From Azadirachta indica (lineage: Eukaryota; Streptophyta; Magnoliopsida; Sapindales; Meliaceae): a stretch of 64,000 nucleotides of DNA. Of the stretch, positions 1 through 13,869 are shown piece after piece (the stretch's first letter is position 1; every line of letters begins with the position of its first letter). The DNA lies in contig CM040446.1 in NCBI GenBank assembly GCA_022749755.1, forward strand, positions 2,596,966 to 2,660,965, given 5' to 3'. A program made the translations under genes and the position numbers. The notes beneath the pieces are model-generated. The model ran no database searches, had not been told where the DNA came from, and saw only the letters and a program-made list of their open reading frames with translations.

Positions 1-2230
1 GTAGAAATTTTGCGAAGAAAAATCTAATTTATTGATTATTTATATCAAATAAATCTATGATTTATATTAAAGTAAAAGAATTAATTTTAAATTAATGATT
101 TTTTTTTTACTAAGAGCATTTATGTATATATGTACATTGACGTTGGATTTTAATAAGGTTTATTAATTATAGAATCTCTATAACAACCGAATGTTATTAT
201 CCTAAATGTGAATTATTCTCTGAGAATCCTCAAACTAAAATAATGGAATACAACAAAATCGAATCAAATTCAAATGTTGAAATTGAGCTAACAAGCAAAA
301 GCATGCAGCGTATATTAACGTTTTACTTTTTGATACCAAACATTTTGATTCTTGTGTGTGTGCCGGGTAGCTATCACTATTTTAATTTTTTATATATAAG
401 ACTTTTTAATAAATATAATATTATATAATTATTTTTCTAATAAACTCTGATGCTACGAGAATCTTATTATTAAAAGAAAAAATTATAATAAAAAATAATT
501 ATAAAATTATAAAAAATAATAGAGATTCTTAATTAGTAATAAAATATAATGAAAATTTTCATTAAATTAAATTGGCACCTAACAATGGTATTCTATTTTT
601 TTTTTCTTTTTTTTAATTAATTAGCTAGGTACAATTATGGTCGTTCTATGTTAATTTTAGAACATGATATATGATTTATAAGATTTAGATTGTTAAGAAA
701 AATATTAGTAAACCAAGTTGAAATAGATCATGTGATAATGATAAAAGTATGTAATATTCTTTCTTAATTCGTCTCTATCTAGAATCTAATACGTAAACCT
801 ACAAAGAATTGATGAAATCCCCTTTATTTTATGATCATTTTTATAAATTGGACTGGCTGCAATCTAATTGGGCCGATTTTTTCTTTGGAAAATTTGGAGG
901 CTTAAGGATCTGGGCCATGGTTTAAGAATTGAAATACCCAATTTAAAGCCCTTTAATTTTCCTTTGATATTTGTTGTATAACATTAAAGTTTATAGTTTC
1001 ATTGGGTATGCTTTAATTTACGTGTAGGTTTTGAAAATGAAAAAAATAAATAAATAAACAAGAGTATATCTTGCTAATTTATTGAAAATTTATGATAAAA
1101 TATAGCAAAAAAATGTAAAACTTATCGCATTAATAACAAATGTTGTATTATTAGATAAAAATAAAGCTTTAAAGTTGCATAAATTTGAATACTATCGCAC
1201 TAGCATTAAGAAAACAGCCCCTGGAACAATTTGAGAAGATTGAGAAAAGTTGAAACAAATAGAATAGAAGTCATGACAATTCCCGATACAGCGTGGTCTC
1301 ATCATGATAAAATCATCTTTTCATTTGAGCTTTTTCATTTTTCTTTTTCTTTCCACATTTAGTCAGAATTTTCTTTTATAAAGGAAGAAAAAGAAAACGG
1401 GCGGTCTTCAGGATTTAACAATGAAGGTTAATTGGTGAGCCAAAAAGATAGTTGCTACTTGCTATGTCCTTTAATTTGTTTTAGGTCCCATTAGAAATCT
1501 ATCTACAATATTGCATTAGCTTTTTGATATAGACTGTAGCCTCAATCCAAAAAGAGAAAAACAATTACCTTTTCCTGTTCTTTTTTCTTTCCTCTTTTAT
1601 ATCTTTTATCTCTTTCTTTCAGCTTTTAGGGTTGATTTCTTTCTTATGTTATCTCCATCTCTTTTGACCAGCCGATAGATAGAGATCATATAAAATTATA
1701 AACTTACCATACTATCCCATCTAGGGCTTTGTGAAATTTGTCTTAATAAATTTCAGATATTCTTAAAAAAAAAAAAAGGGAAAAATGAAAAAGAAACATT
1801 ACCTTATGTTGTTCTGGGTTGGGCTAAAATGGCCTCATCTACCAAACATTACCTGATGTTTCATAATTTGTTTCGGTTCATAAGAGATCAAAAAAAATCC
1901 ATCGAACATATTTTATATTTGTGGGAAAAAAAATAAAGAAAGAAATATTACATAATATATTTTTGAGTTATTTTTCTATATTTGAAAATTAATATTTGAT
2001 TGGCTTTGCCTATACTGCATTGTCTCCGAAACCATAATCAGAATTGAACCAAGTATTTTCAGCCGGGGAGTTGAGCCCTTTGTTCTACAGGTTTGTTGGG
2101 GCAGAGAGAGTGGCACTAAACGTAAATTCAATGCAAGTAAAGGGTCAATTTAGTTTGTCTCCAGTCAAGGTTTGGAATTTGTAGCATAAATATGGGGCGC
2201 ATAAAGTGATAGTGCCGCTTCTGCCACCCA
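1..2230. other. AT-rich intergenic DNA, no gene seen
   Basis: No open reading frame here shows a recognisable domain, splice structure or codon character. The sequence is AT-rich with homopolymer runs. The only short open frame (243-428, +) is low-complexity and ends in AT-rich sequence, so it is not called. Confidence 0.6.
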
Positions 2231-2239
2231 CCCCCCATT

Positions 2240-3290
2240 AAAAGCCTATAAACATAACCCGTCCCTTTTTTTTTCTTTTCTTTTCTTTTCTTTTCTTTTA
2301 AAAAAAATTCAGATATGAAAAAACTTAAATTAATTAATGCAAATATTAAAAAATAAATATTCTATAAGAAATAAAATAATTTTTTTTTTTTACGTCTAAC
2401 AAGTTTACGATTGAAAAGTATGTAAACCTTGGGACCTATTTGATATAAATAAATAATTTTCTCTTTATTTGTGAGTATTTAGAAAAAGCAGGGATCTCGA
2501 TGTTAACATCGCTGTCTCTCACTCTCTTTTCTCTCGCTTCCCTTTCAACTTTCTCTTTTCTGTTTTCTTCACTGTGAAACTTTAACCAACAATACAAAAG
2601 CAATTTCGGCACTCGAAAACAAAATCTTCTTGCTTTTTTCATTTTTCAATTTCTGGCAACAGTAGTAAGGTACGAATGTATTTATCAATTCTGATCAAAA
2701 CCAATTCTCTTTATGCTTCCATAAATGTCAAAAGTAACTGCAACAGCTTACCCTACTGTAGCAGCGGAACCTACCTAGCTACCATTAGCTGAGAAAAATT
2801 TTAACCACATTTCCTTTCTTCACCATTTTTGAATACTCTGTCGAATTTGCAGTTCATGTCTTCAAAAGCAGAATCATTATATATTTGAAGATGTCTATCG
2901 AGAAAAAAAAAATCAAAATTTTTTTCCAAGAAGTTGTAAACTTTTTCCTTTTTTGTAATCTGTTTTCGTTTTCCTTTTGCATTTTTTCTGTGTTTTCTGC
3001 ATCATTTATGGTGATTACTTATCAGGTTTTTTATTTTTATTTTAACAGGGTTGATGACTGAGGATCAGATGAGATAGCTTTAATCAGGGCCGTCTGATGT
3101 TGATCAGAGATCCCTGATTCAAAACTCTTTCTTGGTTTAAGAGCTTCCCTACTTTCTCTTCAGGTACCATTTTCTCTCCTTCGTATTTATTTTCTCGGAA
3201 AATAAAAATGGAAAAGGAAAAAAGAAAATTTGGTTTTTCTTTACATCTGAAATCTGACTTTTTCTCAGACATTCTGTCTCTTGCTGTTTC
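2240..3290 (+). other. Leader-like, pyrimidine-rich stretch with possible splice sites
   Basis: This stretch is less AT-rich than its surroundings. A TATA-like CCTATAAACAT near 2245 is followed by CT-rich sequence of the kind found in plant 5' leaders. A possible acceptor (TTTTAACAG near 3047) precedes an about 115-base block ending at CTTCAG/GTACC near 3164. That block contains a small hairpin (arms 3082-3089 and 3112-3119). I see no coding frame that follows. It may be the leader of a non-coding transcript or a relict promoter and leader; this is inference only. Confidence 0.25.
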
Positions 3291-6200
3291 TCTATTATGA
3301 TAGTCTCGAGCCTAGCTTTTTGATCTTGATATCGTTTCCCCCGAACACAACTATCTACAACTAAGCTCCGTGCCTATTAATGCACCCTACTTTATCAACG
3401 TACACGTGGCCCATCACATGATTAAATCTCCGACAACTAAGATTCCCACTTCGTACGATCATCCCACTAGAAGGATAGAATCAATCAATCACCATATCCA
3501 GATTCTAGGTTATCGCCCAAATTTACCATAATATCCTCCTTGTTTGTTTTACAAATTTTTTGTTTTGTTATATGCATATTATAAAAAATTAGCAAGTTAT
3601 AATCTCAAATATTAAAAATGTCGCAAAAAATTTGATTGCGATAAAATTTTGAAAATATAAGATAAAAGCTATGTTATAATATCATATTATAACATTATTA
3701 AATAAATTATAATAAAAAATTAATTATCAATCTTAGTAATGTCATAAGAAAAATGAATATTTAATATAAAGTAACGTGGGAATATCAACAATGCTTTTTT
3801 GAGGTTTTCTCCCAATATTAAATTGATAAATATTTAAAACGACATATATATCATTAAGACACTTTATTGTCACACGTGAATAAAAAATTGACAATTAAAA
3901 AAAGTTAATAATTTTGGCTGATTTTTAAATTTTAAAAACAATTTTTTTCATTCACATTGATCGACCCAAAAAAGTTTTAGGATATGTTTAAAAATTGAGA
4001 TATTTTAACTTTTAATATGTAATTATTATAAAATAAAACTGTTAATCATCAAGTATATATGTTCGAGTAGAAAATAATATTAAGTGTCTAGTAAAAACAA
4101 ATGTTTTATGATACATTCAACTATTATACTTTCAAAATTAAATTGAAAAATGATAATTACAAATATTTTGTGAGTGACAATCTTTTTATCTTTGTCAACT
4201 TTTCGTCATTTTGACAAACCTCAAGGATCTTAGCAAAATTTTCTTGGATTGTAATTTATAATATAACGTGGATCGATAACAAATATAATGTTACTGACCC
4301 AAGTTAAATGTTTTTACAGAAAATGGTTGGTCATTAAGAGTTGTCAACATTGCAATTACAAAATTAGAATATAAAATTTATATAGTAATTAATATTACAT
4401 ATAACACGATGCTCTTAGAGTTCTAAGAACACTTGAGAGTGTTATATAAAAATGCCGCGATCGTATTATCATCCAATTGAATAATATTAGAAGTATGTTG
4501 ATTTAAAAATTCATGAATCATGATAATGATAGGATAAATGAGAAAAAAAAGTATAATATATATACTACATATCTTTTTAAATGTTTATACAAGGACAATA
4601 AAATAAATAAGAGAAACGATTATAAAAAGTGGCATATTTCTATTGTAATAATTTTATAAAAATATTTTTCATACAATTGTTTTTTAAAGTTTTTTGGGTC
4701 ACTTTCAATTCTATCTTCAAATTTATTGGCAAATATAAAATATACGTTTAAAGATAGCAACCAATAAGATAATTAATATTTAAACGGATATACATATTTA
4801 TTGAATATATTTTAAAAATATTGGTATCTTTTTCATATTTTATATGAATATTATACCTATTTAATATTTGTTATCATCCCTACTTATTTTTTAATGATAA
4901 GTCATTACTCCGTCTCAAAACAATTATCATTTAACTTTAATCGAATTTAAAAAATAACTATTTCATCCTATCATATAGTGAGAATACTATGACCCTACCA
5001 ATAAATAATTATTTAACTTATCACATTTACAAGACCATTTTTATTTTCTATGACTGAAACATGTTTTTTCTTTAAAAAAATATTATGAATGAAGCATGTT
5101 TAAACCGGAGCGTTAGGTTGTTGGTAGGAAAATACGGTTTTACCCTTTTAGTACCAAAAAAGGGCGAGCCGGGTTGGTAACTATCGCACGTAACGCTATA
5201 GACACCTATAAATGGTAATTTACATCACATGGCGCTTTTCGGTTAACATAGAAACGTAAAAGCCGGGGTAACTTTACCCATGTAGGTAAAATTACCTAAA
5301 CACCCATATTAGTCTCGATTAGGACCCACGTGTCCGAAATGGGCCCCCACCAAGTGGTTGCAGTGTTTGACCAAAGCCTAAAAGCCTCGTTTACACTAAA
5401 CAAAAAGGTTTGGGGTAAATCCAACTGCTTAACATAATTATTAATTATTAATTATATGTAGGGTTAATTAGGTATATTTAAATGATTTTCGTAAAAATAC
5501 AGTATAATTACCCACAATTTGTGGATCGACTTCTGTTTATATTAGGAGTATGAATCATCCCATCTAGGCATATTATTATACTTATATGAATTCTAATTTT
5601 TATCCCAATAATAATACAAATCTAGCACATCAAAAGTTTAAATCTGTAACATATATTATTGATAACATAATAATTAATTTTTTTCTTCAATGAGTTAAAA
5701 AGTGGATTAAGAGTAAAGATTAGTGGGTTAATTAACCTTGCCTAGAATCCATAAACGAATGTTAGGCCAAGGAAGGAGTATTGTTATCTATAGGTTTTGG
5801 TGTTGGTGGTCTCGAAATATATAGGCTTTTAGCCCCTCGACCCTGCTGCCTGCCTGTTACGTACTGTCGCTAGCGAAGCCTCACTATTATAAAAAACGTT
5901 CAGTACAACACAACGGCTATATTTATTTACCTTGTAATTTCATTCAAGTCCGGGAATATTTACTTGTTGACAAATAAGGACACAATTTGTTCCTTATTTT
6001 GTTAACAAATGTTACAAGAAAATAAATTCAATCCCTCGTAAATAAGTAGTACTGAAGTTTTAACTTCAAACTTTTACTGATTTATATTATTACAAGAGAA
6101 TTTATTGGTTCAAGCAATAAACACATTATTTTTATATAAAATTAAATCTTGTGATCTTTATTAAAATGATCAAATTTTTTTTATGACATTGAATTTGACT

Positions 6201-6740
6201 ATTATATTATAATTGTATTTCTTTAAAACTATATTTAATATGTATAATTTATTAATACTATAAATTAAAATTCTATTGAAAGTAAAAGTTTAAATAGATT
6301 TTATTGTGGTGTGTCTCAAAAATTTTTTAATATAATTGATGAGACTTTTTACTTTTAAATATTATGGCGAGAGCTTTTCTCATATAGAATAGAAGAGTTT
6401 TACACTTTTATGAAGTGTAGGACTTAAATTCTTATCTTTTAATTGGAGAGTAAGAGTTTTTTTATCACTCAGGTTATGGCACAGGTGGCATATAATATAA
6501 TAGTATTTAACTTAGCACTAAACAATATTTTAGTTAATAGAATAAGAGTTGGGGACTTAATTGAAAAAAACGAATAACTTAATTTATTTATTTGTAAAAA
6601 GTTAAAAACGTAGGGACCCAATGTTATCCTATTAATTTATAAGAATACTAAATTAGAAATAAATTGATGTGAAAGCAACATTGACTCGAAAAAGAAATAA
6701 TAATAATTAATATAATATAAGAAATTAAAAAGAAACGGAT
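3291..6740. other. Intergenic DNA, no gene seen
   Basis: I see no coding signal. About 5100-5420 is noticeably more GC-rich than its flanks and includes a G-box-type core (CCCACGTGTCC near 5326). A short hairpin (AAATAAGGA and its complement) sits at about 5969-5996. Neither feature could be tied to a gene. Confidence 0.5.
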
Positions 6741-7850
6741 AGATCATGCATCCCAACTAAGGACAAATAAAGGGGAGGAGGGTAATGGTGGAATTTGGGG
6801 AAATGGTGAAGGGCAAGGCAAAGAAAACAAGAAAAAGACAGAGATTGCTTGCGCAAATCTAGCTTAATAATCTTGGGCTTCTGGGGCAAGCAAACTACTG
6901 CAAGAAATAGAGAAAGAAATATGGCATTTGCATTGATTGCTGTTATGTTGTGGTTAAGAAAGAGAGAAGGGGAAGGAGGAGAAGAAGAAGAAGAAGCAGC
7001 AGCAAATGCAGTAAACTATTTTTTGCAGTGCCATACCTTACACCCATGCCCAAATCGTACACTTATTGTTTCTTGCCTGCATTTAATTTCTTCTTGGCCT
7101 CATTATGTTTAGTCAGCAGAAGAAAATCAGTCACAGTTTCCTAGCAGTAGGATCATATCATATCTATCCTATCATATTATTATTATTATAGAGATATATA
7201 TATATGTACTCACACCCACAAGGCAAAAGCCTGAAGCCTGATGAATCACAATTTTCAAGTCCATTTCCTTCTTCTGCTTTTATTGTTTCATATGTTTTTG
7301 TTTCCATTCTTTTGCTTTTCTGTATAGGACAAAGCAAACCCATTTCAGAGGAAAGAAGAAAGTAGAAGAAACAATGTAACTCTTATGTTTCTTTCTTCTT
7401 TTATTTATTTATTTATTGACTGTCTCCTGCTTGTTTTGATTTCATGATTGATGAAAAAGTCTGAACTTTCTCTTATTTTGTTGTGCTTTGTTTTTGTGAT
7501 AACGCTAGGGTTTCTCTGCTTCAAGCGGGGTTGAAAATGGTGAGATCTGCTGCAGCTGCTGCTAGAAATGAAGCGAACTTGTTGGCTGTTTTCATGAAAA
7601 AATTTGTGAGGCAGATGGGTTTTTTAAACTCATTTGAGAACTGGGTTTGTTGTAGAACTTCCAAATTTGAAGACAAATCTCTGCAACCAGCAGTATTTCT
7701 ACATTATTCCTCTTCTGCTTCTCAGGCTTTCGTTTGATAGTCCTCCTAGTGGTGGTGGCGGTGATGGTGGTGGTGGTGGTGGTGATATTGGCTGGACGGC
7801 TCAATCTCTTATTGTTATGATGATATAACTTTTATTTTTTTTAATGAATT
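6741..7850 (+). other. Possible transcribed locus of unknown nature
   Basis: A purine-rich stretch is followed by GC-richer sequence with short open frames, the best being 7483-7737 (84 codons, mostly unremarkable with an Ala run). A GGT/GGC repeat lies at 7748-7785. No frame resembles a known family and none is long. It looks like a leader or a non-coding RNA exon rather than a confident protein gene. Confidence 0.2.
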
Positions 7851-10435
7851 TTCTTCTAATTTTAGTGCTTTTACTTCGTTGATAAAAGAAGAATTATTGG
7901 GTAAGGCAAACGTTCATCAGCAACAACATTTTTACCTGTTTTTGCTTCCTTTCTAATGACGCTAATCTCTCCTTATCTCTTCTCTTCTCTTCATTTTCCT
8001 TTTCTGCTTTCTGTTCATAAAAAAAAAAAAAAAGAGAGAAAAAAATTTGCAGTAAATATGAAATTTGGAGTAAAAGCTTTGAAATTTTGTGTTTCCCTAA
8101 AAAAAAAAAAATTGCGGACTTCAATGCTCACTACACTGTTCTATTATCACTCATCAATTCAAAATCATTGTCAGAAAACCTTGCTTCTGTCCATTTAATT
8201 TATTGTATCTTCTTGGGAAAGGAGATGTTTTTGACAGTTCGTGTTCAAAATCCTGTAACATGTGCTATGCATTCAATATTCAAAAATTAAAAATAAAAAT
8301 AACAAATACCCAAGTTCACATTGCTGCAGGAAAATATATTACTAAAATCTGTTGTCTTAAATCATGTTTGTGTTTTCACCATGCAAAAACACAGCAAAAC
8401 CTAACAGTCATAGGGCACAGGAAGCCCCAACCTTGCCGGGCTAGTACCCTGCTGCTGTAACGTCTATCTATACCTATGACATAAACAAGACTACTGAACA
8501 TGTAAAAACAAAGGCAAAGACAAGAGAGTTGAGGTTTGAATGACGAATGAGTCGTTGTGTTTTATTTTTTATTTTTTATTTTTTTTTGACTTAATTAATA
8601 ATAATATTATTTTCATGGAAATGTCCATTTCAATTCCATTGAGCACTGCAATTTAGGTTTTGTTCTTGTTGCTTTGTTGCTTATATATGTGGAGCACGTG
8701 AAAGCTGAAGCTGAAACTGAAACTGGGTTTTGTAGTTTGTTTACACCTTCTGTTAATGCTTCTGTCTTTTGTGGGACATCAAAACTATGCAAGTTCATCA
8801 AATTTGGCTTTTCATGAAGGGGTAAATGGTAAAATAAATACATAAATTTGTGAGTTTATTTTACTAGAAACTCAGTTCTTCATTTTAAGACTTGCCTTCA
8901 CTTTTCGAGTTTATTTGATAAATTAACACATTCTATATTAAACTAATCAATTTTTGAATAAGAAATCAAACGGAACATGACCATATTTCAGATAATAAAA
9001 ATGTAGAAATTGTGATTGGTAAGAGAATAATTAATATTAATGGTGAATAATGATTTTAATGTCTAATTTAGGGGGTGTCGTGATTTAGAGTGCAGTGAGC
9101 AGTAACAGCAGGTGGGATGTCAATTTCCATTAAAATTTATCCAGAAATAGCATGCTTACAACTTCAGAATTTCAAGTGTCTCTATCTTGTTCACTGTCCC
9201 CTACCAGCTTTAATTTAAAACCCTAAATCCACTTTCAGTTATTTCCCATTAAATGAGAAATACATTTTTTCCCAAAAATTCCAGTAATAGAAAGTGAAAA
9301 TTATATCTGACATCAATTAATTGAGCAGATTTATGATAAATTTTTGTAATGTTAGCCCAACGCATCCCTTTATTAAATTTATTTTTGCCTTGTCATGTAC
9401 ACGTAATAAGAATTTAATCAAATGGTGCATTATTAGTTTTAGTATTTCGTTCATTTATATGTTTTCCTCTGCATTTAAGGTGGTGGTTCTCTTTTTATTT
9501 GTTTTTGGTACAGATAATTTAATAAAAGAAAAGAAGTGATAGTTGGGTATTAGTTACTTCAATTAGTAAAAAAAAATTTTGGTAGTATAAAAAGTTTGAC
9601 ATTACCGCAAACACTTTTACAATAAACTGAATGTCGAATATTAATAAAAATAAATGAATAGGTCTCACTAAAAGTTCAATAATATATTGAACATTTTTTT
9701 CAATTTCACCCCATATTTCCTGATGTCATGCATACAATTTACCTATATAGACTTACACAAATATAAATTTAAAGAAGTAGAAAAAAAAAATTATATGAGA
9801 ATTTGCACATTATTTTATATCCCTAGCATTATTGTTGAAGTAAGCACATGCAATTTCATAATATATACCATGATCCAAATTCCAAAATGGCTGGACAAGG
9901 CCCGATTCTGAAGTCAAGGATACAATAGTGAACAAAAGGGCATATGCATTTTTGCTGTATACTATCTAGAATTTTAAGTCAGACAATAAGTGAAGGAAAT
10001 TATTCAATAACTGAAGGACCTGATGCTTAAATGGAGCAGTTCCCTTAAGACCCAGATGTCTCTGAGTCTCAGAACAGCAATAAAAATGTCAGCTGAATTC
10101 GAGACTTAAAGCTCCACAAACATGAAGACCGTGTTATAATTGGTATTTCATGGACAGCAATTTCTCGGAGTACAAGGTCCAGCAACTTAAAGCCCAGTTC
10201 TTGATAGTATAAGAATAAAAACACATAACTATAAGATAGTAGTGCACTCAAAAAGAGGAAGAGAAAATTTAAAAATTCCAATACATAAGTGAAAACAAGA
10301 ACTGGGAATCTAGTGAATGAATGCACTGCTGTATTCTCTGGCCACAAAACTGGAGCATCTGTTGATTTAGTCAAGCTAAGCAAACATTCTGCTCATGTTT
10401 GGCTGCTACTAATCAGTTAGAAATTATTGTTAATC
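7851..10435. other. Intergenic DNA, no gene seen
   Basis: AT-rich sequence with poly-A and poly-T runs. The short open frames are not supported by any motif or splice context. Confidence 0.5.
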
Positions 10436-10717
10436 TAATATTAGGGAGAATACCCATTGTCCTGCTCCTTTTTCAGCTAATGCCCAATTACCCCCCTATA
10501 TTTTTCGTAATATCTCACACCCTCTTGAATTCCAATTTTGCCCTTTAATATTTCCAATATTTTCGATTTTATCATTTGTAAATTGATTGAACTGAAGGGT
10601 AAAATCGAAAAAAAATAAGAATCAGGGGATAATGAGGTATTACGAAAAATATAAGGAGGTAATAGAGTATATTGGCTGAAAAGACAGAGGGTAATGGGCA
10701 TTCACCCTCTAATATTA
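10436..10717. mobile_element. MITE with 8-bp target duplication (family copy 1)
   Basis: A 266-bp element (10444-10709) is bounded by the 8-bp direct repeat TAATATTA at 10436-10443 and 10710-10717. Its ends are imperfect inverted repeats running about 70 bases inward: GGGAGAATACCCATT on the left, and GAGGGTGAATGCCCATT when the right end is read in reverse. The inverted repeats include a shared TATATTTTTCGTAATA block. It encodes nothing. An 8-bp target duplication fits hAT-type elements, but the superfamily is inference. A second, more decayed copy lies at 19958-20201. Confidence 0.75.
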
Positions 10718-12660
10718 TAAAATGTTAGAGAAAGAGATTTACTTGAGAAAATGTTTATCATTTTGCTTATGCACATATGATTATGAAACATTTTCCATGA
10801 AGCATAACAATACTAAACAACACTTAAATTTTACACAAACATGAATGGTGGAGACTAACATTGAACTCCAACTAGCATTCAAGTTGCCATCAGACATGTA
10901 AAAACCTGTAAACTTTTTGGATGGCTCCAACTGGCCCCTGGCAACTAGCCTTTTCCCACACTTGTCTAGGGGTATAACATGATTATAGTACTTGCCTCTT
11001 GTCCAAACAGAAAGATAACGGAAGTTCCATAGATTATCACGTGTTATCCCAACGCCAGTGGCGAAAAAGAAAGTGAAAATGACTTTCGTCAAAACAATAT
11101 AGCATTCAAGTACTCATTTCAGATTCCAACAGAGCCACAAAACACAGAAAGTTACTAGAACAAGTTCCAAAGTATGAAACAAACAGAGCGAATAAAATGG
11201 CAATGACCTTATCAGCAACAAATAAGCCAAAAGGTGAACCGTAATGAGAAGAAATTAACCATCATGTACGAGATTATGATACTTCTCCCAAGTCAAACAT
11301 ACTAGTCATGATATTCATCTTTTGAACAATCATGTCAGTTATAATCCCGGTGAAATGCAGGGTTTCTCCTTCACCTATACAATTTTAGATGCCCAACTCC
11401 TACATTGTACAATCAATTCACCAACAATATGGAAAAATGCAGGCCTTTTCTGCCTCAAAAACTGTACAATGGTATGTGCTCAAAATCCTGAGAGAAAATC
11501 TCTCCCACCATTACTTGCCACCAACTCTAGTCAAGGACAGAATTATGAGACTGACCAGAAGGTTTTAGGTCTAAAATGTTGAAATAAAGGTTCAACCAAA
11601 ATCCTTCAATCAGGAAACATAGCAATCATGAAATGCAGTAGATAGCAACCATGCTACTAAATTGGATTTGCAAGTTGAGTATTTAAATATCCCATGAACA
11701 TGGGTCTAAAGGACCCTAATGAGAGAGAGATGCTCATGATTGGTAAGAAATAAAGGATTAATATCAATTGCAATATTTTTTTTAATAAGCATAATGATAT
11801 GACCATTTGGTCAACTGAAGAACTGTAATGGTAAGGCACAAAAGTGTTATGCCTTCGTTATGCATGGTAACAAAAACCAGTTTTTGGGTAGAGAAAAAAT
11901 TAAAATTTATTTTTGGTTGCAGAAACCGAAAAATAAACAAAATAAATTTATTAAACAACCCCATGATATTGTGGAGGCCAATATCCGACAAAAAATTGGT
12001 ATGGAAAACGGGACAGAACAAAAACTAGCAAACAACCAAGAGAAGGGGAAACTGTTATCATAATACTAGGGTTGTAGTGAGAATTTATATGAGCTCAGTG
12101 CTGGTTTTTAAGGAAATTATGAGAATATACATACCACTATCAGTTCTTCCATAAGTGCGGGAAGAAGCAAAGTAGTCTAAAAGCAAATTTAACAGATAAA
12201 GATAAGATTTTTTTTATTTTGAAAATTAAATGCACAATGTCTAAAATCTTCACTGCAACTAATTTAAGTATGACCACACAAATCGGTAATGGAAGTGAAA
12301 TAAAAATTTGAGATTTGAAGCATGACAACCCTATAAACAAATCTAGTAGTAGCAAACAACATTGGCAAAAGATCAAGCACAACACATAAGTAAACTCATA
12401 TGAAATTTTTCTCCATGAATTTAAGATTATTCATATCGCAACATTGTCTGTGGATGACAAATAAGTAACCCCCAATTACATAACAAAAATTGTTAATTGA
12501 TCAATTACAGCAGCAAGTTTATCCAACTAGTTCTACAACATATCTTTCATTCCTCATAACAACCTTTAAATAACAATGCATCACAAAATCAAGGCACAGA
12601 ATGAACACTTATTATTGCAGCAAGGCACAATAAAGGAACCAATAACTCTAATAAAACAAT
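10718..12660. other. Region 3' of the fucose synthase gene, no gene seen
   Basis: This stretch lies downstream of the fucose synthase stop on the minus strand. Base composition is closer to genic DNA than the AT-rich flanks, and a 103-codon open frame (10781-11092, -) exists. It shows no family signature, so I do not call it. It might be 3' untranslated or non-coding RNA sequence. Confidence 0.4.
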
Positions 12661-12683
12661 GGGAAAAATGACCTGCATGATCA

Positions 12684-13738
12684 TCATTGCTTGACATTCT
12701 CCAAGTACCACTTATAGGTATCAACAAGTCCATCTTTGAGCTCGATCTTTGGCTGCCAGCCTAACCCAGCAAGCTTTGAGCTATCCATGAGCTTCCTCGG
12801 AGTCCCATCTGGCTTCGACGAATCCCAAACAAGCTTTCCTTCAAATCCCACCACTTCCTTCACCAACTCCGCCAGTTCTTTTATAGTAACTTCTTTCCCA
12901 CTTCCCACATTCAAATGTTCTAATCCTTCATACTTGTCCATCATAAAAACTACAGCGTCAGCCAAGTCATCAACGTGTAAAAACTCCCTCAATGGACTGC
13001 CAGTTCCCCACACCACAACTTCCTTTGCTCCATTCACCTTTGCTTCGTGAAATCTCCGCATCAAAGCCGGCAACACGTGTGAGTTTTCAGGATGGAAATT
13101 ATCATTCGGGCCGTATAAATTTGTCGGCATCCCAGAAATCGCATCGAAATTATACTGAATCCGATACGCCTGGCACATTTTAATCCCCGCGATCTTCGCA
13201 ATAGCGTACCATTCATTCGTCGGCTCTAACGGACCGGTTAACAGAGCGTTTTCGGGGATCGGTTGCGGAGCGAATTTCGGGTAAATGCAAGAGGAGCCCA
13301 AAAACAACAGTTTCTTAACGCCGTAACGGAAGGCGGAGTCGATAACATTGATCTGGATTTGTAGATTGATTGAAATAAACTCGGCGGGGTAAGTGTTGTT
13401 GGCGTGGATTCCGCCGACCTTGGCGGCGGCGAGTATGACGTAGCTGGGCTTTTCGGTGGCGAAGAACGCCTCGACGTCAGATTGGCGAGTGAGGTCGAGC
13501 TCGGCGTGGGTGCGGAGGACGAGATTGGTGAAGCCGAGAGAAACAAGCTTGCGAACAATGGCGGAGCCGACTAAGCCGCGGTGGCCGGCGACGAAGATCT
13601 TGGCGGATTTATCGGCGAAAAAGGAGAATGAGCCTGTTAACGGAGAATGAAAGAAAATTTTGAGTTAGGATTTAGAGATCTTAACATATTCTTGACAGAC
13701 GAAAGAGGTAAAATATTACCGTTGTTCGAATCTCCCAT
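12684..13738 (-). CDS. GER1: GDP-L-fucose synthase (GDP-4-keto-6-deoxymannose epimerase/reductase)
   Basis: This cytosolic enzyme converts GDP-4-keto-6-deoxy-D-mannose to GDP-L-fucose with NADPH, the donor for cell-wall and glycoprotein fucosylation. There are two exons: 13720-13738 (MGDSNN plus one base) and 12684-13633, joined across an 87-... about 86-base GT-AG intron. This gives 322 residues, the usual plant length. The short-chain dehydrogenase/reductase fold is clear: nucleotide motif [10 protein letters not shown] at residues 23-32, the SSC serine region at 120-122, and the catalytic YAIAK (YxxxK) at 149-153. Later landmarks include [19 protein letters not shown] and the substrate-side [13 protein letters not shown]. 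The start is the first ATG on the leader and agrees with the plant N-terminus. Arabidopsis has two near-identical paralogues (GER1 and GER2), so the number is not decided here. The reading frame is intact. Confidence 0.95.
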
Positions 13739-13848
13739 GATTGGAACTGAAGGTCAATGTCTGTATTGGCGGTGAAGAAGAGCGAGTGGGAAGTGTCGGA
13801 GATTTCGTTTGCGGGGAGGTAAAGACGAGCGAAATTGAAATTTTTATG

Positions 13849-13855
13849 TTATATA
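13849..13855 (-). promoter_or_regulatory. Possible TATA box of the fucose synthase gene
   Basis: TATATAA on the minus strand lies about 110 bases upstream of the fucose synthase ATG, followed by a GC-richer leader. Position and composition fit a TATA box, but AT-rich flanks make chance matches likely. Confidence 0.35.
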
Positions 13856-13869
13856 TTTTTTTTCGTCTA

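Noticed and set aside
10321..10346. ATGCACTGCTGTATTCTCTGGCC resembles the start and end of miR408
   Set aside because: Several internal mismatches, and no fold-back partner seen nearby; taken as coincidence.
10781..11092. 103-codon minus-strand open frame downstream of the fucose synthase gene
   Set aside because: No recognisable motif; could be transcript sequence but not a supported protein.
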